Part shown: one piece after another, positions 5,242-12,794 of the stretch | Position numbering within the stretch: the first letter of the stretch is position 1 | Layout: every line of letters begins with the position of its first letter | Assembly (NCBI GenBank): GCA_050742455.1 | Contig: JBOGIG010000129.1 | Location: forward strand, 1-17,857 | Reading direction: 5' to 3' | Source of the DNA: JBOGIG01 sp050742455 | GTDB lineage: Bacteria; Actinomycetota; Acidimicrobiia; Acidimicrobiales; JBOGIG01 | Length of the DNA: 17,857 bases | The notes under the pieces: generated by a model | What the model saw: only the letters and a program-made list of their open reading frames with translations | The model's database searches: none | What the model was told of the DNA's origin: nothing | Position numbers and translations under genes: made by a program

Positions 5242-7587
5242 TCAGCCCCCGGGGGGGCTCGCATCGGACGGGGAGGCGGCGTCGGGGAGCACGACTACCA
5301 CCACAGTGGCCCCGGCGTGTTCCAGGACGTGCTCGACGGTATGGCCCAGGAAGGGTCGGTCGTCGACCATACGGACGGTGGAGCCCAAGATGATGAGGTC
5401 GGCGCCAAGTTCCTCCGATGCGGTAACGATCTCGTGACCGGCCGAGGCTCCGGTGCGCGTGACGGAACTGACCTCGACGGCCATCTCGGCGGCATGAGCC
5501 TTGGCACCGGTCATGACGCCATGACCCGCCCCGGCCGCTGAACGGGGCCGGACCCTTCTTTGTCCGCTGGACTGATCCTTCCAGTCGAGTGGTCCCAACC
5601 GGACCGGACCTGGCGATGACCGGCGGGCCGGTTGGGACATGGTGTGGGCCTCGGGCCGGGTGACCACATGGGTCAACACCACCTTGGTACCAAGGCTACG
5701 ACTGATGCTGTAGCCAACTTCCTGGGCGGCGCGCGAGGCCGCCGATCCCGTGACGGCGATCAGCGACCGGGCAAAGGCTGCGGGCAACGGACGACTCAAG
5801 TCGTGAGCCCGTCGGACAATGACCATGGGGATGGGACTGCGAACCAGCAGATCGTCGATGACGGGGGACAGCAGGCGGCCCGGGGTGGGGGACTCGGCCG
5901 CTCCCAGCCCGATGATGCCGTATCCCAGTTTGGCCTCGGCCAGGATCTCGTCCAGGACCTGATCGGACGACACCCGGCGCCGGTGAACCAGTCGGGGTTC
6001 GAGAACCTCTACCACGGGCCTGACGGGATCGGGATCGTTGTTCGCCAAGTCCGTTGCGCCACTCCCGTCATCCGGGCTCCCGTCATCCGGGCCCCCGTCA
6101 TCCGGGCCCCCGTCATCCGGGCTTTCTTTGCCGTGGCCGTCGCCACCGGGACCGGCGATGGAAAGCACCGTCACCTCGGACTCATGGGGCCAGGCAGCAC
6201 CGAGGATCTCTGCGGCGACGATGGAGTTGGGGCTGCCCCGGCTGGGAAGGAGAAGGCGCTGGCCCCGCACTATGACGTTGCGCCCCATCTCGTCCTCCCG
6301 GTCCAGCCGATCCCTTTCGGCTGGAGTGCCCTCCCAGTTGCGAACGGTGGCCCGCAGCAGGGGCGGCGCCACCAGTGACGTCACAATGGACATCAGGATC
6401 ACCGCGCTGTAGGCCGCGCCGGTGAGGGCCCCGATGCTGAGCCCGGCCGAGCCGATGATGACCTGAAGGGCGCCCCGTCCATTGAGGCCCACCCCCAGCG
6501 CCACCCACTCGCGGCGGGGCAACCGGGCCACGCCCGCCCCTAAGACGGCGCCGGCGAACTTCGAGACCAGAGCCACCGCCACCAGGGCCAGAAATGAAGC
6601 CAGTACCGGCGAACGACCCAGGTCGGCCACGTCGACCCGAAGTCCGGCCGAGGCAAAGTACAGGGGGGCGAAGATGGCCGAGCTCAAGGCGCCGATGACC
6701 CTGAGCGGCTCGTGGGGCTGATAGCGGGACCGGCCCAGCACGATTCCGAAGAGAAAGGCTCCCAGCGCACCCTCCACGCCGGCCACTTCGAACAGGGCGG
6801 TGACCACCAGAGCACCGATGACGACCAGGGCCAGCCCGTTGGTCGGCGTGGAACCGTCGGTCAGGATGGTCCGCAGCCGGCGGTCCACGAAGCGCTGGCC
6901 GAGCGTCAGGGTCAGTGCCACCAGCACGACCAGTGAGGCGCCGACCACCACCAGATGGCTCGACAGAGATCCCCGGTGGGCTCCAACCACCGCGGTGGCG
7001 GCGGCCACCACGAGGAAGCCGAAGGTGTCATGCGCCGTCCCGGCGGCAAATATGAGCTGGCCGAAGTTGCGTCTGGCCATGCCCAGATCGCTGACGATCT
7101 TGGCAATCACGGGCAGCGAGGACACCGCGACGGCCCCGGCGATCAGAAGGGCGAACAGTCCCCGGCTGTGCTGGGGTCCGATGAGGGCGGAGGGAAGGGC
7201 CAGGGCCAGGGCCGCGCCTGCAGCCAGGGGAATCACCAGGGAGAACAGAGAGACCGAGGTGGCTGCCTTGCCCAGGTGGCGGATCAGCTTGAGGTCCGTC
7301 TCCGAGCCGATTACCACCAGCAGGATGACAAGGCTGAATTGGGCCATGGTCAGCAGAGCGCCGTTTTCGAGTGGCTGGTGGGCCGGAAGAAACCACTTGA
7401 AACCCCCACCCCATACCTTCCCGAAAAATGACGGCCCGAGCAGGACCCCGGCCACCAGCTCGCCCATCACCGGGGGTTGGCCGAACCGGCGGGCCATTTG
7501 GCCCAGTGCCCTGGCAGCCACCAGCAGGGCGGCCAGTTCGACAAACAGGACGGCCAGGTTGTGACTGGTCAGCGAGGTAAGTCGCAC
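5242..7587 (-). CDS. CPA2 cation/proton antiporter with two C-terminal UspA-like domains
   Basis: Monovalent cation/H+ exchanger fused to cytoplasmic universal-stress domains. Residues 1-412 form the multi-TM exchanger: FGQPPVMGELVAGVLLGPS (35-53), the ion-binding region TAHDTFGF (184-191) with Asp187 preceded by His, and the C-terminal GLNGRGALQVII (368-379, Arg371). Residues about 437-592 and 605-768 are UspA-like; the second has the LGS...GHT nucleotide-loop region (734-750), degenerate from the usual G-x2-G-x9-G(S/T). A PDDGG/S repeat (490-509) is inserted in the first. At 781 residues this matches the antiporter-USP architecture seen in actinomycetes and cyanobacteria. GTG 7587 lies seven bases after the oxidoreductase stop, so the two are probably cotranscribed. 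The ion (Na+ or K+) cannot be read from sequence. Confidence 0.9.
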   Translation of the reverse strand: MRLTSLTSHNLAVLFVELAALLVAARALGQMARRFGQPPVMGELVAGVLLGPSFFGKVWGGGFKWFLPAHQPLENGALLTMAQFSLVILLVVIGSETDLKLIRHLGKAATSVSLFSLVIPLAAGAALALALPSALIGPQHSRGLFALLIAGAVAVSSLPVIAKIVSDLGMARRNFGQLIFAAGTAHDTFGFLVVAAATAVVGAHRGSLSSHLVVVGASLVVLVALTLTLGQRFVDRRLRTILTDGSTPTNGLALVVIGALVVTALFEVAGVEGALGAFLFGIVLGRSRYQPHEPLRVIGALSSAIFAPLYFASAGLRVDVADLGRSPVLASFLALVAVALVSKFAGAVLGAGVARLPRREWVALGVGLNGRGALQVIIGSAGLSIGALTGAAYSAVILMSIVTSLVAPPLLRATVRNWEGTPAERDRLDREDEMGRNVIVRGQRLLLPSRGSPNSIVAAEILGAAWPHESEVTVLSIAGPGGDGHGKESPDDGGPDDGGPDDGSPDDGSGATDLANNDPDPVRPVVEVLEPRLVHRRRVSSDQVLDEILAEAKLGYGIIGLGAAESPTPGRLLSPVIDDLLVRSPIPMVIVRRAHDLSRPLPAAFARSLIAVTGSAASRAAQEVGYSISRSLGTKVVLTHVVTRPEAHTMSQPARRSSPGPVRLGPLDWKDQSSGQRRVRPRSAAGAGHGVMTGAKAHAAEMAVEVSSVTRTGASAGHEIVTASEELGADLIILGSTVRMVDDRPFLGHTVEHVLEHAGATVVVVVLPDAASPSDASPPGG
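6067..6126. repeat. 4 x 15-bp tandem repeat inside the antiporter gene
   Basis: Four units of GTCATCCGGGCCCCC or close variants at 6067-6081, 6082-6096, 6097-6111 and 6112-6126. They encode four PDDG(G/S) pentapeptides in the antiporter's first UspA-like region. Being in frame, copy number can vary without breaking the protein. Confidence 0.95.
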
Positions 7588-7594
7588 CGGCCGC

Positions 7595-9049
7595 TCAATC
7601 CTGTCCCGACTCGATAAGGGAGGGTGGGGTCAGGCCCAGATCGGCCAGGGCTGCGCGTGCCGCCCAGTACCCGCACATCCCATGCACCCCGCCACCCGGC
7701 GGGGTCGATGCCGAGCACATGTAGACCCCATCTATCCCCGTCCGGTAGGGATTCCACCTCGGGGTTGGACGAAACAAGGTCTGGGCCAGGGTAGCGGACC
7801 CCCCGTTGATGTCTCCCCCGATGTAGTTGGGATCCCGTATCTGCATCTGTGCCGCGGTGATCACGGACCGCTGGAGGATCCGGTCGCGAAATCCAGGAGC
7901 GAATCGCTCGATCTGGTCTTCGATCGCGCCGGCCATGTTGCGCGGCGAGCCGGATGGAACGTGGCAGTAGGCCCACAGCGTCTGGCACCCGGCCGGGGCC
8001 CGTGTGGGATCCACAACGCTCGGCTGGACCACGATGCAGTAGGGGAAAGCTGGGTGCCGACCGGCGGCCACCTCGGATTCGCTGAAGGCGATCTCATCCA
8101 TGGTGCCGCCCACGTGGACGGTGACCGCTTCTCGACATGGGTCTGCCTCCCAGCCCACGGGGCCGTCAAGGGCCCAATCGACCTTGCACACCCCCGGCCC
8201 GTAGGCGAAGCGTCCGAGTGCCCGCCGCTGCCGAGGGGACAGTCGGGGACCGGCCAGATCGATCAGTTGGCGGGGGCCGACATCTACAAGGACGATGGGA
8301 ACGGGGGGCAGGTCGTCAAGGCTTCGTACCCATCGGCTTGTCCGTAGCAGACCCCCCTCGGCCTCCAGCCGGGCGACGAGGGCTTCGACGATACCCACGC
8401 TGCCCCCCTGGACCACCGGCCACCCGCCGCGGTGGGCGAGCATGGTGAGCAGGAGCCAAAAGGCTCCTGACAGCGGAGCCGTGAGACGAAGCATGGAATG
8501 CGCCGCTACCCCTGCCACCAGGGCACGGCCCTGATCGGTGGTGAAGCGCCGGCCGAGCGTGCGGGCGGGCAGGACACCATTGAGCCCAAATCGGGCCAGG
8601 GCCAATGGGTGGGCCGGGACCTCACGCAGGGGGGCCAGGACGCCGGCCACTATTTCATCGGCGTGGCGGACCAAGGGAGCGATCATCCTGGTGTAGGTCG
8701 AAGCGTCGCCTCCCAGACCCCGGGCCGTATCGTTCAGCGACGTCATGACGGCGACGGCCCGACCATTGTCAAGAGGATGGGCGAAGGCCACCTCGGGGGT
8801 GAGCAGCGTCAAGGTACCCGCAGTAAGGCCGGCGGCTTGGAAAAAGGGGGACGCCACCACCAGGGGATGGACGGCGGCGCAGACGTCATGGCGAAATCCA
8901 GAGAGGGTCATCTCCTCGGTACGACAGCCCCCGCCGAGAGTCGGGGACCCTTCGTAGACCTCCACGGTCAAACCAGCACGGGCCAGGGTGAGGGCCCCGG
9001 CCAAACCGTTGGGTCCCGAGCCGACGACGATGGCGTCGGGACGCTTCAC
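7595..9049 (-). CDS. FAD-dependent oxidoreductase, PYROXD2/phytoene-dehydrogenase-like
   Basis: Amine-oxidase/phytoene-desaturase-fold flavoprotein with unknown substrate. The N-terminus holds a dinucleotide-binding fold: IVVGSGPNGLAGALTLARAG (7-26, GxGxxG at 10-15) with Glu33 ending strand 2 and the GG motif LGGGCRTEE (38-46). The C-terminus has the FAD-binding GVYMCSASTPPGGGVHGMCG region (about 441-460), typical of this group. The 484-residue length is normal, and no membrane anchor or signal peptide is seen. GTG 9049 is the most upstream start that keeps the fold intact; a short CAGGG precedes it. An eight-codon frame starting at GTG 9072 ends in a GTGA overlap with this start. It lies seven bases upstream of the antiporter gene, so probably one operon. 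It is divergent from the GH35 gene across about 180 bp. Confidence 0.88.
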   Translation of the reverse strand: MKRPDAIVVGSGPNGLAGALTLARAGLTVEVYEGSPTLGGGCRTEEMTLSGFRHDVCAAVHPLVVASPFFQAAGLTAGTLTLLTPEVAFAHPLDNGRAVAVMTSLNDTARGLGGDASTYTRMIAPLVRHADEIVAGVLAPLREVPAHPLALARFGLNGVLPARTLGRRFTTDQGRALVAGVAAHSMLRLTAPLSGAFWLLLTMLAHRGGWPVVQGGSVGIVEALVARLEAEGGLLRTSRWVRSLDDLPPVPIVLVDVGPRQLIDLAGPRLSPRQRRALGRFAYGPGVCKVDWALDGPVGWEADPCREAVTVHVGGTMDEIAFSESEVAAGRHPAFPYCIVVQPSVVDPTRAPAGCQTLWAYCHVPSGSPRNMAGAIEDQIERFAPGFRDRILQRSVITAAQMQIRDPNYIGGDINGGSATLAQTLFRPTPRWNPYRTGIDGVYMCSASTPPGGGVHGMCGYWAARAALADLGLTPPSLIESGQD

Positions 9050-9072
9050 GCCAGACCCTGATCCGTCATCAC
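9046..9072 (-). other. possible 8-codon leader ORF overlapping the oxidoreductase start
   Basis: GTG 9072 opens a short frame (VMTDQGLA, read with Met at the start) whose TGA at 9048-9046 overlaps the oxidoreductase GTG 9049 as GTGA. Its start context is the 17-base sequence also found at the spinster-like MFS start. It could couple translation, or it could be chance. Confidence 0.3.
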
Positions 9073-9099
9073 CGCGCCCTGGCCCCCGTGTCGCGGTGA
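9069..9099. promoter_or_regulatory. inverted repeat TCACCGCG-N15-CGCGGTGA in the divergent region
   Basis: Perfect 8-bp arms at 9069-9076 and 9092-9099. It lies between the divergent oxidoreductase and GH35 genes, so it could be an operator for either or both, or a hairpin in the oxidoreductase leader. No regulator gene is adjacent. Confidence 0.4.
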
Positions 9100-9149
9100 C
9101 ATTTGGGCGATGCTATGCGCCCGGAGGACCATTTCCGGTTGGAGCACAT

Positions 9150-9229
9150 GGCCGGTCGAACACAGGGCCGGTCGAACACAGGGCCGGTCGAAGGCATGGC
9201 CGGTCGGACGCATGGCCGGTCGGAGCAAT
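9150..9229. repeat. 5 x 16-bp tandem repeat upstream of the GH35 gene
   Basis: Five head-to-tail units beginning GGCCGGTCG at 9150, 9166, 9182, 9198 and 9214. The first two are identical (GGCCGGTCGAACACAG); the others end AAGGCAT, GACGCAT and GAGCAAT. A degenerate sixth copy may lie at about 9134-9149. The unit is not a multiple of three, which argues against translation through the array even though a frame stays open across it. The array ends exactly at the likely GH35 start. There are no spacers, so it is not a CRISPR. Confidence 0.95.
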
Positions 9230-12064
9230 GTGACATACGCTGCGCCTGTGGAATATGGGAGCTGGGGCTCGCCCATCAGCCGTAGACGATTCCTGGTCGG
9301 AACGGCCGGGGTAGGGATAGCGGCCGGTACTGCATCGGTCCTTGGGCTCCCAGTGTGGTCGACGCCGTCGTCGGCGGCCCAAGGCGTCACCGGCGCGGCG
9401 GGCGATGGGGTGGCAACTCCTTCGGTCATCGACGCCAGCCTGGGGCTGGGCAGCGCGGTGTTCGGCGGCTCGCTCCAGTACTTCCGTATGTCGGCCTCCG
9501 CCGTCCAGGCCCGGATCGCCGTGTGCCGGAAGGCTGCCTTCACCGTGCTTCAGACATACGTGCCCTGGAATGTCCACGAGTTCGTCCCCGGAGTGTTCGA
9601 CTTCACCGGTCAGTCTCATCCGATCCTGCCTGATGACCATCTTGACGAGTACCAGGAGCAGGATCCGATCCAAGAGCTTCAGACCGGCGGACTGAACGGT
9701 CGCGCCGGGTTGTTCTGCAACACCGATCTTCACGGATATCTATCCCTGTGCCATGACGCCGGCCTCAAGGTCATCCTGCGGCCGGGACCGTTCATCTCCG
9801 ATGAGTGGCGCAACGGGGGGCTACCTGACTGGTTCTTGGATCTGGCTCCGCCCGACATGTACGAGTACGGCCCAGACGGAACCCCGTTGCTGGCCGCGGC
9901 GCCCTTTGGCAACTACCCCCTGGCCGGCATCACCGGGGGGCAGACCCTTTATTACTTTCCCCAGCCGAGCTACGCATCGACCCACTACCTGGCCGGGTGC
10001 GCCCGGTGGCTGGGAGCCTTCGCTGAGTTTGTCAAGCCGTGGCTGGCCACCAACGGGGGACCTGTGGTGGCGGTGCAGGTCGACGACGAAGCATGCTACT
10101 TCTACCGATTCGGACCCTTCGAGGTCGATTACAACCCCGCAATGCTGGACCGCTACCACGCCGCCACTGGGGCCGAAGCGCCCCGAGCCTGGCCCCCGAC
10201 GGCAAAAGGGGTGGCTTCGCTGCGTCCGGCCTTCTCGTGGCAGCGGTTCAAGGGACACCAGGTTGGGGCGTACTTGGCCGCCCTGGCGGCAGACCTGCGC
10301 CGGGGTGGGGTCGACGTGCCCATCACCCACGAGATCGAGCAGAACATGGTGGGGCCCACTGACATCGCCGATCTGGCCACCGCTGTTCTGGTCAATCCGG
10401 AGACCTACCCGGGAGGAACGGGGCCTGAGGTGATGCCGACCATATCGCTCACCGTGCAGGCGGTGAGGGCGGCCCAACGCAACAAGGTCAACGTATGGTG
10501 CGCCGAGATGGAGAGCGCAATAACCCTGTTTGACCTGCTCATCGGCGAGGGGATCATCGGCGGGATTCCCTTCAATTACACCGACGGTGTCAGCGACGGC
10601 GAGGTGGTGGCTCGGGGCCGGCTCGGCCGCACCCTGCGAACGGCCGGAACCCTGCTCACCGGGTCCAAGCGACGGGCCGACGTGGCAGTGATTTGGGACG
10701 CCTCGCTCGTCGGGGCCCCGTACCACTCCGAGCGCTGGGGCTTTAGAACCGACGTCCGCCGGGTGATCGAAAACCACGTTCCCATGCTGGTCACCCTGCT
10801 GTTGCGCTCGGGACTGTCCTTCGACTTCCTCGACGTGGAGGCGGCGCATTCCTCCGACTACGACCCGGCGGAGTATCCGACCATCTTCTTGGCCTCGGCC
10901 GACATACTGACACGAGCGGCTCAGGATGCTTTGGTGGCCTACGTCAAGGCAGGCGGGCGCCTGATCTGTTGGCCGTCCCCGCCCAGTTTGGACGAGGACC
11001 TATTGGCCTGCACGATCCTGGCCGACGCCTGCTTCCCCGAGGCCGAGGACACCTTCTACCCCGACGACGCCCAATCCATATCCCTGCTGAACCACCCGGT
11101 GACGGTGTGGCGGGGGGTTCAGACTTACCACCTGTCGAGCCATGCCACGGCCATTGCAACCAGGAGCGGGTCCCCGTGCGGGTACTCCCGACCGCTGGGC
11201 GCCGGCCTCGCAGTTCTGTTGGGAGCTTGGCTCGCCGCCGACTCCCCGACGGGTCGGGAGTTTTCCATCCTGCAACAAGAGCCGGTCCCGTCGGGCCTCG
11301 GCCAACTGCTCGACGAGGTGGTGGCTCTACGGGCTATGGCCGTGACCTGGTTCGGCCCCGCCGCCGCCGAGCTCATCCCCGACCTATTGCCTGGCGGCCC
11401 GGCCAAGTCGCTGATCGCCTACATCTATCCAAACCAGCGTCGATACGGGGAATTCGTCTCCGGTGGTGTGCTGGCCTACAGCAACGGGGACCAGGCCATA
11501 GGTCTGGTCGAGATCAACACCACCGATACGGGGCTGGGGATCACGCCTTTTCCTTATCACCCAATAGAAGCGGCCCACGTCGCCGCCGCCCAAGGTCTGT
11601 CCCAGGTCACTCCCGGCGTACGGGTCTCCGACTTGCGGGTCCAAGCCAGGATCCTCGACGCACCGATTCCCGGAGCGGCGACAGTGATGGCCGCCAACCG
11701 ATGGCCCGATCCCCTTGAGGTGGTGCTCTCTACCACCGTGGACGGCCATCGATTCACCCTGCCCTCCACCGGCGCTCTGACTCTCCCGGGCGACACCGGA
11801 TTGCTCATGCCGATCGGCTACCCCCTGGGCGGGGGGGCGATGGTGGTGCAGGCCACGGCCCAGGTCACCGGCTTCTCCCAGATGGCGTCGCAAGTCACGG
11901 TGGAATTGTGGTCGCCGTCGGGGGGCGAGGCGATTTTCTCCCTGCCGTCGGGCCTGACCGGCGCCACCATCGACGGACGATCGCTGACTGTGGGGCTGGG
12001 GTCGAGAGTGGTCACCGTGTCGATGCCGGCGGGGGACCACACCCTGGTCCTGCGGTGGGCATAG
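9230..12064 (+). CDS. Tat-exported glycoside hydrolase family 35 (beta-galactosidase-like)
   Basis: Predicted extracytoplasmic exo-glycosidase; beta-galactosidase is the family's usual activity, but the true substrate is unknown. A Tat signal SRRRFLV (17-23) is followed by an apolar stretch and a likely cleavage near SSAAQG (47-52). The GH35 barrel shows GGSLQYFRMS, TYVPWNVHEFVPGVFDF and VILRPGPFISDEWRNGGLPD. The acid/base Glu is probably Glu287 in QVDDEA (family norm ENEYG) and the nucleophile Glu426 in WCAEMES. Beta-rich domains follow to the end; 944 residues is long for the family. Start: GTG 9230 has GGAG four bases upstream. GTG 9248 is an alternative that still keeps the signal. The open frame back to 9110 runs through the non-triplet repeat and is not credible. 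Divergent from the oxidoreductase and convergent with the methyltransferase. Confidence 0.87.
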   Translation: MTYAAPVEYGSWGSPISRRRFLVGTAGVGIAAGTASVLGLPVWSTPSSAAQGVTGAAGDGVATPSVIDASLGLGSAVFGGSLQYFRMSASAVQARIAVCRKAAFTVLQTYVPWNVHEFVPGVFDFTGQSHPILPDDHLDEYQEQDPIQELQTGGLNGRAGLFCNTDLHGYLSLCHDAGLKVILRPGPFISDEWRNGGLPDWFLDLAPPDMYEYGPDGTPLLAAAPFGNYPLAGITGGQTLYYFPQPSYASTHYLAGCARWLGAFAEFVKPWLATNGGPVVAVQVDDEACYFYRFGPFEVDYNPAMLDRYHAATGAEAPRAWPPTAKGVASLRPAFSWQRFKGHQVGAYLAALAADLRRGGVDVPITHEIEQNMVGPTDIADLATAVLVNPETYPGGTGPEVMPTISLTVQAVRAAQRNKVNVWCAEMESAITLFDLLIGEGIIGGIPFNYTDGVSDGEVVARGRLGRTLRTAGTLLTGSKRRADVAVIWDASLVGAPYHSERWGFRTDVRRVIENHVPMLVTLLLRSGLSFDFLDVEAAHSSDYDPAEYPTIFLASADILTRAAQDALVAYVKAGGRLICWPSPPSLDEDLLACTILADACFPEAEDTFYPDDAQSISLLNHPVTVWRGVQTYHLSSHATAIATRSGSPCGYSRPLGAGLAVLLGAWLAADSPTGREFSILQQEPVPSGLGQLLDEVVALRAMAVTWFGPAAAELIPDLLPGGPAKSLIAYIYPNQRRYGEFVSGGVLAYSNGDQAIGLVEINTTDTGLGITPFPYHPIEAAHVAAAQGLSQVTPGVRVSDLRVQARILDAPIPGAATVMAANRWPDPLEVVLSTTVDGHRFTLPSTGALTLPGDTGLLMPIGYPLGGGAMVVQATAQVTGFSQMASQVTVELWSPSGGEAIFSLPSGLTGATIDGRSLTVGLGSRVVTVSMPAGDHTLVLRWA

Positions 12065-12078
12065 CGCTCGGGCGGGCG

Positions 12079-12096
12079 CCCCAATGTCAATTGGGG
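12079..12096. terminator. bidirectional hairpin between GH35 and the CmcI-like gene
   Basis: CCCCAAT (12079-12085) and ATTGGGG (12090-12096) form a perfect 7-bp stem with a 4-base loop, lying in the 33-base gap between two convergent genes. There is no T-run, but the position fits a shared terminator. Confidence 0.5.
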
Positions 12097-12097
12097 G

Positions 12098-12751
12098 TCA
12101 GCGGCGGCGCAGGAACCCTCGGGGATTGAAGGTCAAGAGGAACTTCTCCCGGCTGCGGTCTATTACGAAATCGTCCGATTCGGTCATGAACTGATCGATG
12201 GCCTCCATGGGCCCGGGACCGAAGTCAGCCATGACAGGGTGGCCATTCACATTGGTGTCCTCTACCACCACGTAGCTGCCGGTTCCCACCAAGGGCGCAT
12301 AAAGGCGTAGTTCCGCCAGTACGTGGTCCTTGGAGTGGTCAGAGTCCAGGATCACCATGACCCGGCGGGCCTCGTCGACCAAACTGCGAATCTGGTCGAC
12401 CACTCCGCTCGATGTCGAGGAGCCGACCAGGTACTGGATGCGGGGATGCTGGGGGAGGTCGTTGCTGGTGGCGATGTCGATAGAGACCACCCGGCCCTGG
12501 CCGACCTGATCGCAGGTACAGGCCAGGAATAAGGCACTGCCGCCGAAGGCGGTTCCACATTCGACGATGAGGTCGGGCTCCAGCTCGAAGATCATCTCCT
12601 GATAGATCCAAAGATCCAGCGGGCACTTCCGGGTGAGCACTCCCATGAATCTGGTGTCCCGCCACGTCCCCCCATCCTTTTCGGCGTCGTAGTAAAGGCG
12701 GTGGAACCGATCGATCGTGTGTTCGGCTCCCCTACCCGAGATGGGTGGCAC
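12098..12751 (-). CDS. CmcI-like SAM-dependent methyltransferase / cephalosporin hydroxylase family
   Basis: Rossmann-fold protein of the CmcI family (PF04989 type), which includes rhamnosyl O-methyltransferases and the cephamycin protein CmcI. Visible: DLWIYQEMIFELEPDLIVE leading into the SAM loop ECGTAFGGS (64-72), acidic VVSIDI (88-93), LDSDHS (135-140) and VVEDTNVNGHPV (162-173), then FDF-like C-terminal strands. At 217 residues it is family-typical. No signal or membrane segment, so cytoplasmic. GTG 12751 is the first start after an in-frame stop; no clear ribosome site precedes it, so a short leader or leaderless message is possible. No beta-lactam or glycan assembly genes are adjacent, so a sugar O-methylation role is only a guess. 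Divergent from the methyltransferase pseudogene with 43 bases between. Confidence 0.85.
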   Translation of the reverse strand: MPPISGRGAEHTIDRFHRLYYDAEKDGGTWRDTRFMGVLTRKCPLDLWIYQEMIFELEPDLIVECGTAFGGSALFLACTCDQVGQGRVVSIDIATSNDLPQHPRIQYLVGSSTSSGVVDQIRSLVDEARRVMVILDSDHSKDHVLAELRLYAPLVGTGSYVVVEDTNVNGHPVMADFGPGPMEAIDQFMTESDDFVIDRSREKFLLTFNPRGFLRRR

Positions 12752-12794
12752 GAACCGAGCATATCTTGAGGTCCACCACTAGAATCGGGAGCCA

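Noticed and set aside
9150..9229. CRISPR array
   Set aside because: Repeats are contiguous with no spacers and no cas genes are nearby.
9046..9543. 165-codon minus-strand frame ending at the oxidoreductase start
   Set aside because: It runs antisense through the GH35 signal region and the 16-bp array; only the last eight codons were kept as a possible leader.
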